Assembly (NCBI GenBank): GCA_014190675.1
Contig: BJGT01000021.1
Coordinates: 1-35,347, forward strand
DNA: 35,347 nt
Direction: 5' to 3'
Source: Comamonadaceae bacterium
Lineage (GTDB): Bacteria; Pseudomonadota; Gammaproteobacteria; Burkholderiales; Burkholderiaceae_C
This document shows, in pieces, positions 28,395-35,347 of this stretch. The position numbers and the translations under genes are program-made. Numbering within the stretch: the stretch's first letter is position 1; each line of letters begins with the position of its first letter. Under the pieces are notes generated by a model. That model had not been told where the DNA came from and did not search any database. It worked only from the letters and a program-made list of their open reading frames with translations.

Positions 28395-29201
28395 TCAATT
28401 CAAGGCATTGCGATAGTAATGGGTGTCGGTGACATACAAGCCCCGGCGCAGCTCCATAGGGGTGTCGTTGTAGGTGAAGGCGGTTCGCTCAACACTCAGC
28501 AGCGGGGTTGCCACGGCGACATCAAGCAAAAAACCGTCGCTTGCGCTGGCAAGAACAGCGCGTATTTTTTCGTCCGCCCGAACCATGCGGATGCCGAATT
28601 CAGCCTCGAACATGGCGTACATGGGCCCCTGGTCTTGGCGCAAGCGCTCGGTGGTCAGACCTTTGAAGGGGGTGCCTGGCAACCAGATGTCCTCCAGAAT
28701 CGTGGGCTTGCCAGCAAAGTGCAACACGCGCTGAATGCGCAGCACCGGCTCGCCAGTGCGCACGGCCAGGTGTCGCGCGACATCGGCAGGCGCTCGCAAG
28801 CGTTTGCAGTCCACAATCTGGCGTTGCGCCTGGCCTTGGCTGCTGGCGTCGCCCTTGTCTGGCATGAGCTTAAGGAAGCGGTATTGCACCTGATGCTCAG
28901 CATGGGTGGCTACAAAGGTACCCCGGCCTTGGCGCCTGATTAGCAGGTTGTCGGCGGCAAGCTCATCGATGGCTTTGCGAACCGTGCCCTGGCTGACCCG
29001 AAATCGCGCTGCAAGCTCGATTTCGCTGGGGATCAGTTCGCCGGGTTTCCATTCGCCCAAACGCAGGCCGTTGAGTAGCAGGCTCTTGATTTGTTGGTAC
29101 AAGGGGCTGAAGGCGGGCGCCAACGCTGCTTCACCCGGACCCGGGGGCATGCCTGAGCCCTGGGCAGTGGTTCCGTTTGAGGGGGTGGTGCTTGGGGACA
29201 T
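28395..29201 (-). CDS. GntR family transcriptional regulator (HutC/UTRA type)
   Basis: The 268-residue protein has an N-terminal winged helix-turn-helix (about 33-99: SPLYQQIKS, GELIPSEIELAARF, QGTVRKAIDELAADNLL, RRQGRGTFV) and a C-terminal UTRA ligand-binding domain (about 120-262). The first 30 residues are Ser/Pro/Gly-rich and likely disordered. ATG 29201 has no clear ribosome site; a TTG five codons upstream or a later ATG (29150) are alternatives. It lies upstream of sdhCDAB-sdhE-gltA and divergent from mdh-citE-acnB. A perfect palindrome sits in its own promoter, so it probably autoregulates and controls TCA genes. The effector is unknown. Confidence 0.9.
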   Translation of the reverse strand: MSPSTTPSNGTTAQGSGMPPGPGEAALAPAFSPLYQQIKSLLLNGLRLGEWKPGELIPSEIELAARFRVSQGTVRKAIDELAADNLLIRRQGRGTFVATHAEHQVQYRFLKLMPDKGDASSQGQAQRQIVDCKRLRAPADVARHLAVRTGEPVLRIQRVLHFAGKPTILEDIWLPGTPFKGLTTERLRQDQGPMYAMFEAEFGIRMVRADEKIRAVLASASDGFLLDVAVATPLLSVERTAFTYNDTPMELRRGLYVTDTHYYRNALN

Positions 29202-29237
29202 GGGGTGACAGGCCAAGGCCTGCTTCAGTCACATAGG

Positions 29238-29265
29238 ATCATATCTTATATAAGACACAAGACAA
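29238..29265 (-). promoter_or_regulatory. predicted gntR promoter
   Basis: On the minus strand TTGTCT (29265-29260) and TATGAT (29243-29238) are separated by 16 bases, a fair sigma-70 promoter. Transcription would start near 29231, about 30 bases before ATG 29201. The 12-bp palindrome at 29244-29255 lies entirely in the spacer and touches the -10, a typical place for a repressor site. Confidence 0.55.
29244..29255. promoter_or_regulatory. putative GntR operator (perfect 12-bp palindrome)
   Basis: TCTTATATAAGA is a perfect palindrome in the gntR-mdh divergent region. It is followed by ACACAAGAC, which repeats the AAGAC half-site (29252-29256 and 29259-29263). It overlaps the spacer of the gntR promoter and lies just upstream of the predicted mdh -35. 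Palindromic operators of this size are usual for dimeric GntR proteins. Binding is inference. I did not find a second exact copy in the window. Confidence 0.5.
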
Positions 29266-29266
29266 A

Positions 29267-29296
29267 TTGCGCCCTGCCAGTTTTCCGGATTACACT
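29267..29296 (+). promoter_or_regulatory. predicted mdh promoter
   Basis: TTGCGC (29267-29272) and TACACT (29291-29296) are 18 bases apart on the plus strand. The start would be near 29303, leaving a leader of about 60 bases before the mdh ATG. The palindromic site lies about 48-59 bases upstream of that start, where a bound protein could either activate or interfere. Confidence 0.45.
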
Positions 29297-29365
29297 GCCT
29301 GCCGCTTGGGTTCGCCCGCCTGTCGGCCGATACACCCTCTTTGATTCAATTCTGGAGTTTTCATC

Positions 29366-30352
29366 ATGAGCAAAAAGCCTGTTCGTGTTGCCGTGACCGG
29401 TGCTGCCGGCCAAATCGGTTACGCCGTCCTGTTTCGTATTGCCTCGGGTGAGATGTTGGGCCGCGATCAGCCGGTGATTCTCGAACTGCTCGAAGTGCCT
29501 CTGGAAAAGCCTCAGCAGGCCTTGCAAGGCGTGATGATGGAGTTGCAGGATTGCGCCTTCCCCTTGCTCGCTGGCATGCGTGCCCATGGCGACCCCATGA
29601 CGGCCTTTCAGGATGTTGATTACGCCCTGCTGATTGGTTCACGTCCGCGCGGGCCCGGCATGGAACGCGCCGAACTGCTGGCTGTGAATGCCGAGATCTT
29701 CACGGCGCAGGGCAGGGCGCTCAATGCAGTTGCCAACCGCAATGTCAAGGTGCTGGTGGTGGGCAACCCGGCCAACACCAACGCTTACATCGCCATGAAA
29801 AGTGCGCCGGACCTGCCGCGCAAGAACTTCACGGCCATGCTGCGGCTGGATCACAACCGCGCCCTGAGCCAACTCGCGCAGAAAACAGGCAAGCCAGTCT
29901 CGGCGATTGAAAAACTGGTGGTCTGGGGCAACCATTCGCCCACCATGTACGCCGATTACAGGTTTGCCAGCATTGGGGGCCAGAGTGTCAAAGACAGCAT
30001 CAATGACCACGACTGGAACCTCAACACCTTTTTGCCGACGGTGGGTAAACGCGGCGCGGCGATCATTGCTGCGCGGGGGGTGTCATCTGCCGCCTCGGCG
30101 GCGAACGCGGCCATTGACCACATGCGAGACTGGGCGCTCGGCACCAATGGCAAATGGGTCACGATGGGGATCGCCTCCGACGGTCAGTATGGCATTCCCA
30201 AAGACACCATGTTTGGTTTTGCCGTGACCTGTGAGGGTGGTGAGTACCGGCCCGTCGAAGGACTGCCGGTTGATGCCTTCAGCCAGGAGTGCATCAACAA
30301 GACCTTGAAAGAGCTGCAAGACGAGCAGGCTGGCGTGGCACACCTACTTTAA
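29366..30352 (+). CDS. mdh: malate dehydrogenase (NAD)
   Basis: Mdh interconverts malate and oxaloacetate in the TCA cycle. The 328-residue protein has the NAD-binding loop [10 protein letters not shown] (10-19), the substrate loop arginines in [11 protein letters not shown] (91-101), Asp162 and Arg165 in RLDHNRAL, and the catalytic histidine His190 in WGNHSPTMY. Length and motifs fit the MDH type 2 subfamily, close to the eukaryotic cytosolic form and common in beta-proteobacteria. It is the first gene of a short plus-strand run with the CitE-like gene and acnB, divergent from gntR. Confidence 0.97.
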   Translation: MSKKPVRVAVTGAAGQIGYAVLFRIASGEMLGRDQPVILELLEVPLEKPQQALQGVMMELQDCAFPLLAGMRAHGDPMTAFQDVDYALLIGSRPRGPGMERAELLAVNAEIFTAQGRALNAVANRNVKVLVVGNPANTNAYIAMKSAPDLPRKNFTAMLRLDHNRALSQLAQKTGKPVSAIEKLVVWGNHSPTMYADYRFASIGGQSVKDSINDHDWNLNTFLPTVGKRGAAIIAARGVSSAASAANAAIDHMRDWALGTNGKWVTMGIASDGQYGIPKDTMFGFAVTCEGGEYRPVEGLPVDAFSQECINKTLKELQDEQAGVAHLL

Positions 30353-30397
30353 GCGGCGATACCGAGCATGGTGTCGGGCAAGGGACGACCAGGCGCC

Positions 30398-31468
30398 ATG
30401 CAGACGCCCCGTGACGTGCTCTTGGGCGCACAGAGTGCTGCGAGTCCGGTCCCGGTCTGCGATCACTATTGTGGTGTAGAAACCCGAATGCGCAAGAGTT
30501 TGGCCCTGCAGTCTGCGATGGCCGAAGAGTTTGGCACCTGCCCCTTCGACGTGACGCTCGACTGCGAGGACGGCGCACCGACCGGTGGCGAGCTTGATCA
30601 TGCGTTGATGGTGGCCGAACTGGCTCTCGCCAGCCTGGCGCAGGCGGCGGCTGAACCGGGGCGTTGTCGGCCGAGGGTGGCGGTGCGGGTGCATCCGGTC
30701 GACCACCCGGCATTCGAGCAGGATGTAGAGACCATTGTCGGCATGGCCGCAAATGCCCTGTGTCATGTCATGCTACCCAAGCTGGAGTCGCTCGCCGCGC
30801 TGGAGCGGGCGGTGCAGTGGATCGATCAAGCAGCGGCCAAGTCAGGGCGGTTGACGCCCCTGCCGCTACATGTCTTGATCGAGTCACCAGCCGCGGTGCA
30901 GAAGGCCTTCGAGATCGCCGCGCACGAGCGTGTGCAATCCCTGAGTTTTGGTCTGATGGATTTCGTGTCAGCGCACGGCGGCGCCATACCGGCCACGGCT
31001 ATGGGCCTGGATGACGGACCCGGCGACGCTGCGCTGGGTCAGTTCAGCCACCCCTTGGTGTTGCGTGCCAAGCTTGAAATTGCGGCAGCCTGCCACGCCT
31101 TTGGCAAGGTAGCATCCCACTGCGTGGTGGCTGAATTCGGAGATGTTGCCAAGTTGAGCGCTGCAGCGCGAAAGGCCTGTCGGACACTTGGATTTACCCG
31201 GATGTGGAGCATTCATCCGGCCCAGATCAGGCCGATACTGGCAGCCTTTGCCCCGGATTCGGGAGAGCTTGAGCAGGCGACGCGCATTTTGGTGGCAGCC
31301 CAACAGGCGGATTGGGCTCCCACATCGGACAAAGGCGTTTTGCAGGACCGCGCCAGTTACCGCTATTTTTGGCAGGTGCTGGAGCGCGCGCAGCAAACCG
31401 GAACCGTGCTGCCAGAGCAGGCACGCGCTTTTTTTTCGTCGCACGTACAGCTGCAGGTCGGGCCATGA
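30398..31468 (+). CDS. HpcH/HpaI aldolase family protein, CitE-like CoA-ester lyase
   Basis: The 356-residue protein belongs to the HpcH/HpaI aldolase/citrate lyase beta (CitE-like) superfamily, TIM-barrel enzymes that cleave or form C-C bonds next to CoA thioesters with Mg. DVTLDCEDGAP (51-61) carries acidic metal-site residues; HVMLPKLES, LHVLIESPAAV, SFGLMDFVSAHG and MWSIHPAQIRPI are barrel-strand motifs. No citD or citF is near, so it is not a citrate lyase subunit; malyl- or citramalyl-CoA lyase activity is possible. ATG 30398 has AAGGGA upstream with rather long spacing; ATG 30368 is an alternative. It lies between mdh and acnB. Confidence 0.85.
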   Translation: MQTPRDVLLGAQSAASPVPVCDHYCGVETRMRKSLALQSAMAEEFGTCPFDVTLDCEDGAPTGGELDHALMVAELALASLAQAAAEPGRCRPRVAVRVHPVDHPAFEQDVETIVGMAANALCHVMLPKLESLAALERAVQWIDQAAAKSGRLTPLPLHVLIESPAAVQKAFEIAAHERVQSLSFGLMDFVSAHGGAIPATAMGLDDGPGDAALGQFSHPLVLRAKLEIAAACHAFGKVASHCVVAEFGDVAKLSAAARKACRTLGFTRMWSIHPAQIRPILAAFAPDSGELEQATRILVAAQQADWAPTSDKGVLQDRASYRYFWQVLERAQQTGTVLPEQARAFFSSHVQLQVGP

Positions 31469-31552
31469 TGCATGGTCTGCGGCAAGGGTGTTTTTGGGCA
31501 GATGCTCAGGCCGGTGCTAAGCCAATTTTTGTTGATTGAAAAGGAGAAAGTC

Positions 31553-34150
31553 ATGCTACAAAATTACCGTGCCCACGTGGCCGAGCGTGCTGCCCTGGGT
31601 GTCCCGCCGCTGCCCCTGTCGGCCAAGCAGACGGGTGAATTGATTGAGTTGCTGAAGCGCCCGCCCGCCGGTGAAGAGTCCACCCTGGTGGACTTGATCA
31701 CTTACCGCGTGCCGGCCGGTGTCGATGATGCCGCCAAGGTCAAGGCCAGTTATCTGGCAGCGGTGGCGCATGGCAGCGAAATTTGTCCGCTGCTGTCGCG
31801 TCAAAAGGCCACCGAGCTGCTCGGTACCATGCTGGGCGGCTACAACATCAGTCCCTTGGTCGATCTGCTCGACGACCTGGCGGTGGCCGATGTGGCCGCC
31901 AGCGGCCTCAAAAAGACGCTGCTGATGTTCGACCAGTTCCATGATGTCAAGGAAAAAGCCGACGCGGGCAACGCCCACGCCAAGGCTGTGTTGCACAGCT
32001 GGGCCGATGCCGAGTGGTTCACCTCACGGCCCGAAGTGCCGCAGTCCATCACACTGACCGTGTTCAAGGTGGCAGGCGAGATCAACACCGACGATCTCTC
32101 GCCGGCGCCCGACGCCTTCAGTCGCCCGGACATCCCGCTGCACGCGCTGGCCATGCACAAAAACGCCCGGGCCGGCATCACGCCCGAAGAAGATGGCAAG
32201 CGTGGCCCGGTCAAGTTCATCAATGAACTGAAGGCACGCGGCCATTTGGTGGCCTATGTCGGCGACGTGGTCGGCACCGGCTCCTCGCGCAAATCAGCCA
32301 CCAACTCGGTGCTCTGGTTCACCGGCCAGGACATCCCGTTTGTACCGAACAAGCGCTTTGGCGGCGTCTGTCTGGGCAGCAAGATTGCCCCGATTTTTTA
32401 CAACACCATGGAAGACTCAGGTGCGCTGCCGATTGAACTCGACGTCAGCCAGATGGCCATGGGCGATGTGGTCGAGCTGCGTCCCTACGAGGGCCGGGCG
32501 CTCAAAAATGGTCAGTTGATTGCCGAGTTTCAGCTCAAGAGCGAGGTGCTGCTCGACGAGGTGCGGGCCGGCGGCCGCATTCCGTTGATCATCGGCCGTG
32601 GTTTGACGTCCAAGGCGCGCGAGGCACTGGGGCTGCCGGTGAGCACCCTGTTCCGGCTGCCCAGCAATCCGGCTGATTCTGGCAAGGGCTTCACCCTGGC
32701 ACAGAAAATGGTTGGTCGGTCCTGCGGCTTGCCAACGGTGGGCGGTAAGCAGCAAGGCGTGCGTCCCGGCACCTATTGCGAGCCGCGCATGACCAGCGTG
32801 GGCTCCCAGGACACCACCGGCCCCATGACCCGGGACGAGCTCAAGGACCTGGCCTGCCTGGGTTTCAGCGCCGACCTGGTGATGCAGTCCTTCTGCCATA
32901 CCGCGGCCTACCCGAAGCCGGTGGATGTGAAGATGCACCACGAGCTGCCCGAGTTCATCAACAACCGGGGCGGCATCAGCCTGCGCCCGGGCGACGGCAT
33001 CATCCACAGCTGGCTCAATCGCATGCTGCTGCCCGACACTGTGGGCACGGGCGGCGACAGCCATACCCGCTTTCCGATCGGCATCAGCTTTCCGGCCGGC
33101 TCGGGCCTAGTGGCCTTTGGTGCCGCCACCGGCGTGATGCCGCTGGACATGCCTGAGAGTGTGCTGGTGCGTTTCAAGGGCAGGATGCAGCCGGGGGTCA
33201 CCTTGCGTGACCTGGTGAATGCGATCCCCTTTTACGCCATCAAGGCCGGCCTGCTGACCGTGGCCAAACAGGGCAAGAAGAACATCTTCTCGGGGCGGAT
33301 TCTGGAGATCGAAGGGCTGCCCGACCTGAAGGTTGAGCAGGCGTTCGAGCTCAGCGACGCCTCGGCCGAGCGCAGTGCCGGCGGCTGCACCGTGCACCTG
33401 AACAAGGAGCCTATCATTGAGTACATCACCAGCAACATCACCATGCTGAAGTGGATGATTGCCAGCGGCTATGCCGATGTGCGTACCATCAACCGCCGCA
33501 TCAAGGCGATGGAAGCCTGGCTGGCCGACCCGCAGCTGCTCAAGGGCGATCCTGACGCCGAGTATGCCGCCGTGATCGAGATCGACCTGGCCGACATCCA
33601 CGAGCCGATCGTGGCCTGCCCGAACGACCCGGACGATGTCAAAACCCTGTCCGATGTGGCCGGCGCCAAGATTGACGAGGTGTTCATCGGCTCGTGCATG
33701 ACCAACATCGGTCATTTCCGCGCCGCCAGCAAGCTGCTGGAGAACAAGCGCGACATTCCGGTTAAATTGTGGATGGCGCCGCCGACCAAGATGGACGCCA
33801 AGCAGCTCAGCGAGGAGGGTCATTACGGGGTGCTGGGTTCAGCCGGCGCGCGCATGGAGATGCCGGGTTGCAGCCTGTGCATGGGCAACCAGGCCCAGGT
33901 GAAAGAGGGCGCCACAGTGTTCTCAACTTCGACCCGCAACTTCCCCAACCGGCTGGGCAAGAACAGCAATGTCTACCTCGGCAGCGCCGAACTGGCCGCG
34001 ATCTGCTCCAAGCTCGGGCGCATCCCGACCAAGGCCGAGTACATGGCCGATATGGGTGTTCTTGCAGGTGCCAGCGATCAGATCTACCAGTATCTGAACT
34101 TCGACCGAGTGCCAGACTACGTGGCCGCTGCCACGTCACTGCCAGCCTGA
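31553..34150 (+). CDS. acnB: aconitate hydratase B
   Basis: AcnB isomerises citrate to isocitrate through cis-aconitate, and in E. coli its apo form binds mRNA. The 865-residue protein equals the E. coli AcnB length. It has the AcnB-type N-terminal HEAT-like domain (1-160), then the swivel domain ahead of the core domains, the order typical of AcnB. The [4Fe-4S] ligands are Cys715 in [10 protein letters not shown] and Cys773 and Cys776 in GCSLCMGNQ. The frame is open 27 codons upstream, but ATG 31553 is preceded by AAGGAG with 6-base spacing. It starts 84 bases after the CitE-like gene. Confidence 0.97.
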   Translation: MLQNYRAHVAERAALGVPPLPLSAKQTGELIELLKRPPAGEESTLVDLITYRVPAGVDDAAKVKASYLAAVAHGSEICPLLSRQKATELLGTMLGGYNISPLVDLLDDLAVADVAASGLKKTLLMFDQFHDVKEKADAGNAHAKAVLHSWADAEWFTSRPEVPQSITLTVFKVAGEINTDDLSPAPDAFSRPDIPLHALAMHKNARAGITPEEDGKRGPVKFINELKARGHLVAYVGDVVGTGSSRKSATNSVLWFTGQDIPFVPNKRFGGVCLGSKIAPIFYNTMEDSGALPIELDVSQMAMGDVVELRPYEGRALKNGQLIAEFQLKSEVLLDEVRAGGRIPLIIGRGLTSKAREALGLPVSTLFRLPSNPADSGKGFTLAQKMVGRSCGLPTVGGKQQGVRPGTYCEPRMTSVGSQDTTGPMTRDELKDLACLGFSADLVMQSFCHTAAYPKPVDVKMHHELPEFINNRGGISLRPGDGIIHSWLNRMLLPDTVGTGGDSHTRFPIGISFPAGSGLVAFGAATGVMPLDMPESVLVRFKGRMQPGVTLRDLVNAIPFYAIKAGLLTVAKQGKKNIFSGRILEIEGLPDLKVEQAFELSDASAERSAGGCTVHLNKEPIIEYITSNITMLKWMIASGYADVRTINRRIKAMEAWLADPQLLKGDPDAEYAAVIEIDLADIHEPIVACPNDPDDVKTLSDVAGAKIDEVFIGSCMTNIGHFRAASKLLENKRDIPVKLWMAPPTKMDAKQLSEEGHYGVLGSAGARMEMPGCSLCMGNQAQVKEGATVFSTSTRNFPNRLGKNSNVYLGSAELAAICSKLGRIPTKAEYMADMGVLAGASDQIYQYLNFDRVPDYVAAATSLPA

Positions 34151-34240
34151 TTCGAGCTGGTCCACCGGCGTACCTGTTTCGAGCCAGCCCCTCAGCCTGT
34201 GTTGCGGGCGATTTTTCACGCGCCAAGGAGTGCCCGGGAA

Positions 34241-34609
34241 ATGAACACCCTGACTGCCATACCCCTGCCACTGCAAACGCTGCTGCTGCTGCTGGCAAGT
34301 AACCTGTTCATGACCTTCGCCTGGTACGGGCACCTGAAAAACCTGAGTGCTGCCCCCTGGTATGCCGCAGCTTTGGCGAGTTGGGGTATTGCCCTGTTTG
34401 AGTACCTCTTGCAGGTACCGGCCAACCGAATTGGCTTTCAACAGGCCGGACTGAGTTTGGCGCAACTCAAAATCATGCAAGAAGTGCTCACGCTCCTTGT
34501 GTTTGTGCCGTTTGCGCTGTTTTACATGAACGAGCCGCTCAAGCTCGACTACCTGTGGGCCGCTGTGTGCCTGGTGGGCGCGGTCTATTTCATTTTTCGA
34601 AGCGCTTGA
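34241..34609 (+). CDS. DUF486 family membrane protein (DMT superfamily-like)
   Basis: The 122-residue protein is very hydrophobic, with four likely membrane segments (about 8-28, 38-56, 74-96 and 100-119). It matches the DUF486 family: LLLLLASNLFMTFAWYGHLKN, WGIALFEYLLQVPANRIG and LKIMQEVLTLLVFVPFA are family blocks. The fold resembles half of a drug/metabolite transporter, but no substrate is known. AAGGAG (34225-34230) lies 10 bases before ATG 34241; the frame is open further upstream without a better site. It follows acnB by 90 bases and has no clear link to the TCA genes. Confidence 0.88.
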   Translation: MNTLTAIPLPLQTLLLLLASNLFMTFAWYGHLKNLSAAPWYAAALASWGIALFEYLLQVPANRIGFQQAGLSLAQLKIMQEVLTLLVFVPFALFYMNEPLKLDYLWAAVCLVGAVYFIFRSA

Positions 34610-34691
34610 TCACGCCAAAGTGCTGCAGGCCCTATAAGGGGATTGACTCAGCATTGATTTGTTTAGGAGGGTGCGCCCCAGGCGAGCCAGG

Positions 34692-35138
34692 CTACTGCGA
34701 TATTTTCTTAGATTCTTCGATTTGGAATTCAAAATAATGCTGGAAGCTGAACACAATGCTGCTCATCAGCACGGTTGTTCCGACCAAAAGAGATGCCACG
34801 ATCGCACCAATGGTGTGCCAGCCGGTTTGTCCGGCGGCGTGATCGGTGGCAACCAGGGGGTTGAAGCGGGTGTTCCAGCTTGGGGAATTCATCAAGCCAT
34901 AAACTATGGCATTGAGCGCGCAGCCCGACACTGTGAAGCCTAGCAAAGGGATCAGTAGCCAGCTCCAAGTGTCTTCCAATCCATGTACTTGTACCCGCTC
35001 TAAACCATACAGACCGAGGGCAGTCGGTACGGGCAGTAGCCAGCCGATCCAATCGCCCCAGCCAAACAGGTAGAAGCGGTGCAGGCCCAAGGGCCCGCCA
35101 ACAAACGCGAGCCAGGCGGCCAGGGTTTTGTTTTTCAT
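34692..35138 (-). CDS. TM2 domain-containing membrane protein
   Basis: The 148-residue protein starts with a TM2-like module: KTLAAWLAFVGGPLGLHRFYLFGWGDWIGWL, two helices joined by a short turn with the HRFYL motif. Two further membrane segments follow (about 60-80 and 108-130), and the tail is charged. TM2 proteins have no established general function. It is encoded just after a GNAT gene, and the start shares bases with that gene's stop (ATGA), so the two are coupled. It is convergent with the DUF486 gene; the 82-base gap holds no clear terminator. Confidence 0.75.
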   Translation of the reverse strand: MKNKTLAAWLAFVGGPLGLHRFYLFGWGDWIGWLLPVPTALGLYGLERVQVHGLEDTWSWLLIPLLGFTVSGCALNAIVYGLMNSPSWNTRFNPLVATDHAAGQTGWHTIGAIVASLLVGTTVLMSSIVFSFQHYFEFQIEESKKISQ

Positions 35139-35347
35139 GACGCCGGCGCCTGCGTTGGTGCACCATTGTCCGCCCGGCCGAGCGAGCGCTCCATCAGCAC
35201 CACATCAAGCCAGCGCTCAAATTTCCAGCCACAGGCCTTTAAAACACCGACATGACTGAAACCCACCGACAGATGCACGCCAATCGAGCCAGCGTTGGCA
35301 GAGTCGCCAATAACTGCGATCAAGCGCCGCAGGCCGGCAGCCTCGGC
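35135..35347 (-). CDS. GNAT family N-acetyltransferase, C-terminal part (cut by window edge)
   Basis: The frame is open to the window edge, so only the last 70 residues are visible. They show LRRLIAVIGDSANAGSIGVH followed by LSVGFSHVGVLKACGWKFERWLDVVLMERSLG, the usual end of phosphinothricin-acetyltransferase-like (PAT/YncA type) GNAT enzymes, where the Asn and the GF turn line the acetyl-CoA site. The true start lies outside the window; a TTG at 35323 is internal. The substrate cannot be predicted, and homologues often act on amino-acid analogues. The stop overlaps the next gene's start in an ATGA. Confidence 0.85.
   Translation of the reverse strand, partial: AEAAGLRRLIAVIGDSANAGSIGVHLSVGFSHVGVLKACGWKFERWLDVVLMERSLGRADNGAPTQAPAS

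Noticed and set aside
34636..34648. CCCTATAAGGG as a terminator after the DUF486 gene
   Set aside because: The stem is only 4 bp with a 3-base loop and no T-run on either strand.
35135..35323. Complete 62-residue gene starting at TTG 35323
   Set aside because: The frame is open past that codon to the window edge, and the upstream residues continue a GNAT motif, so the gene is cut, not short.

Overview
The window looks like a chromosomal segment of a betaproteobacterium, order Burkholderiales, most likely family Comamonadaceae (Rhodoferax/Polaromonas/Acidovorax-like). The basis is the GC-rich sequence, the protein families, and a gene order I know from that group (lepA-lepB-rnc-era-recO-pdxJ-acpS-nagZ; leuC-leuD-leuB-asd-fimV-truA-trpF-trpB-trpA-accD; gltA-sdhE-sdhBADC next to gntR, mdh and acnB). 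The genus cannot be fixed from sequence alone. Nearly all of the window is densely packed housekeeping DNA. I see no rRNA, tRNA, CRISPR, phage, toxin-antitoxin, transposase or defence genes.

Layout. 1-477 is non-coding and holds a pair of DnaA-box-like nonamers and two terminator-like hairpins ahead of lepA. 478-8733 (+) is a tightly coupled run: lepA (EF4), lepB (signal peptidase I), rnc (RNase III), era, recO, pdxJ, acpS, nagZ and a Sui1/YciH factor. Several ATGA stop/start overlaps occur here, and an 84-bp tandem repeat sits between era and recO. 8734-9154 is a convergent intergenic region with two related inverted-repeat elements. 9155-11267 (-) holds lysS and a YgjP-like metallopeptidase. 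yggT (+) follows and ends exactly against the stop of accD.

12026-23092 (-), read from high to low coordinates, is leuC-leuD-leuB-asd-fimV-truA-trpF-trpB-trpA-accD. It joins leucine, aspartate-family and tryptophan synthesis to a tRNA pseudouridine synthase, a polar-landmark protein and acetyl-CoA carboxylase beta. 23232-28275 (-) is sdhC-sdhD-sdhA-sdhB-sdhE-gltA (succinate dehydrogenase, its flavinylation factor, citrate synthase). A GntR/UTRA regulator at 28395-29201 (-) is divergent from mdh, a CitE-like lyase and acnB (+). A perfect 12-bp palindrome lies inside the predicted gntR promoter and just upstream of the mdh promoter, so GntR plausibly coordinates much of the TCA cycle from this one spot. 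The right end carries a DUF486 membrane protein (+), a TM2-type membrane protein (-) and the C-terminal part of a GNAT acetyltransferase cut by the window edge.

I did not find a convincing undescribed multi-gene system. The parts most worth a second look are non-coding: the GntR operator arrangement, the two related inverted-repeat elements at 8799-9092, the hairpin-rich lepA leader with DnaA boxes, and the era-recO tandem repeat. Among genes, the CitE-like protein inside the TCA cluster stands out.
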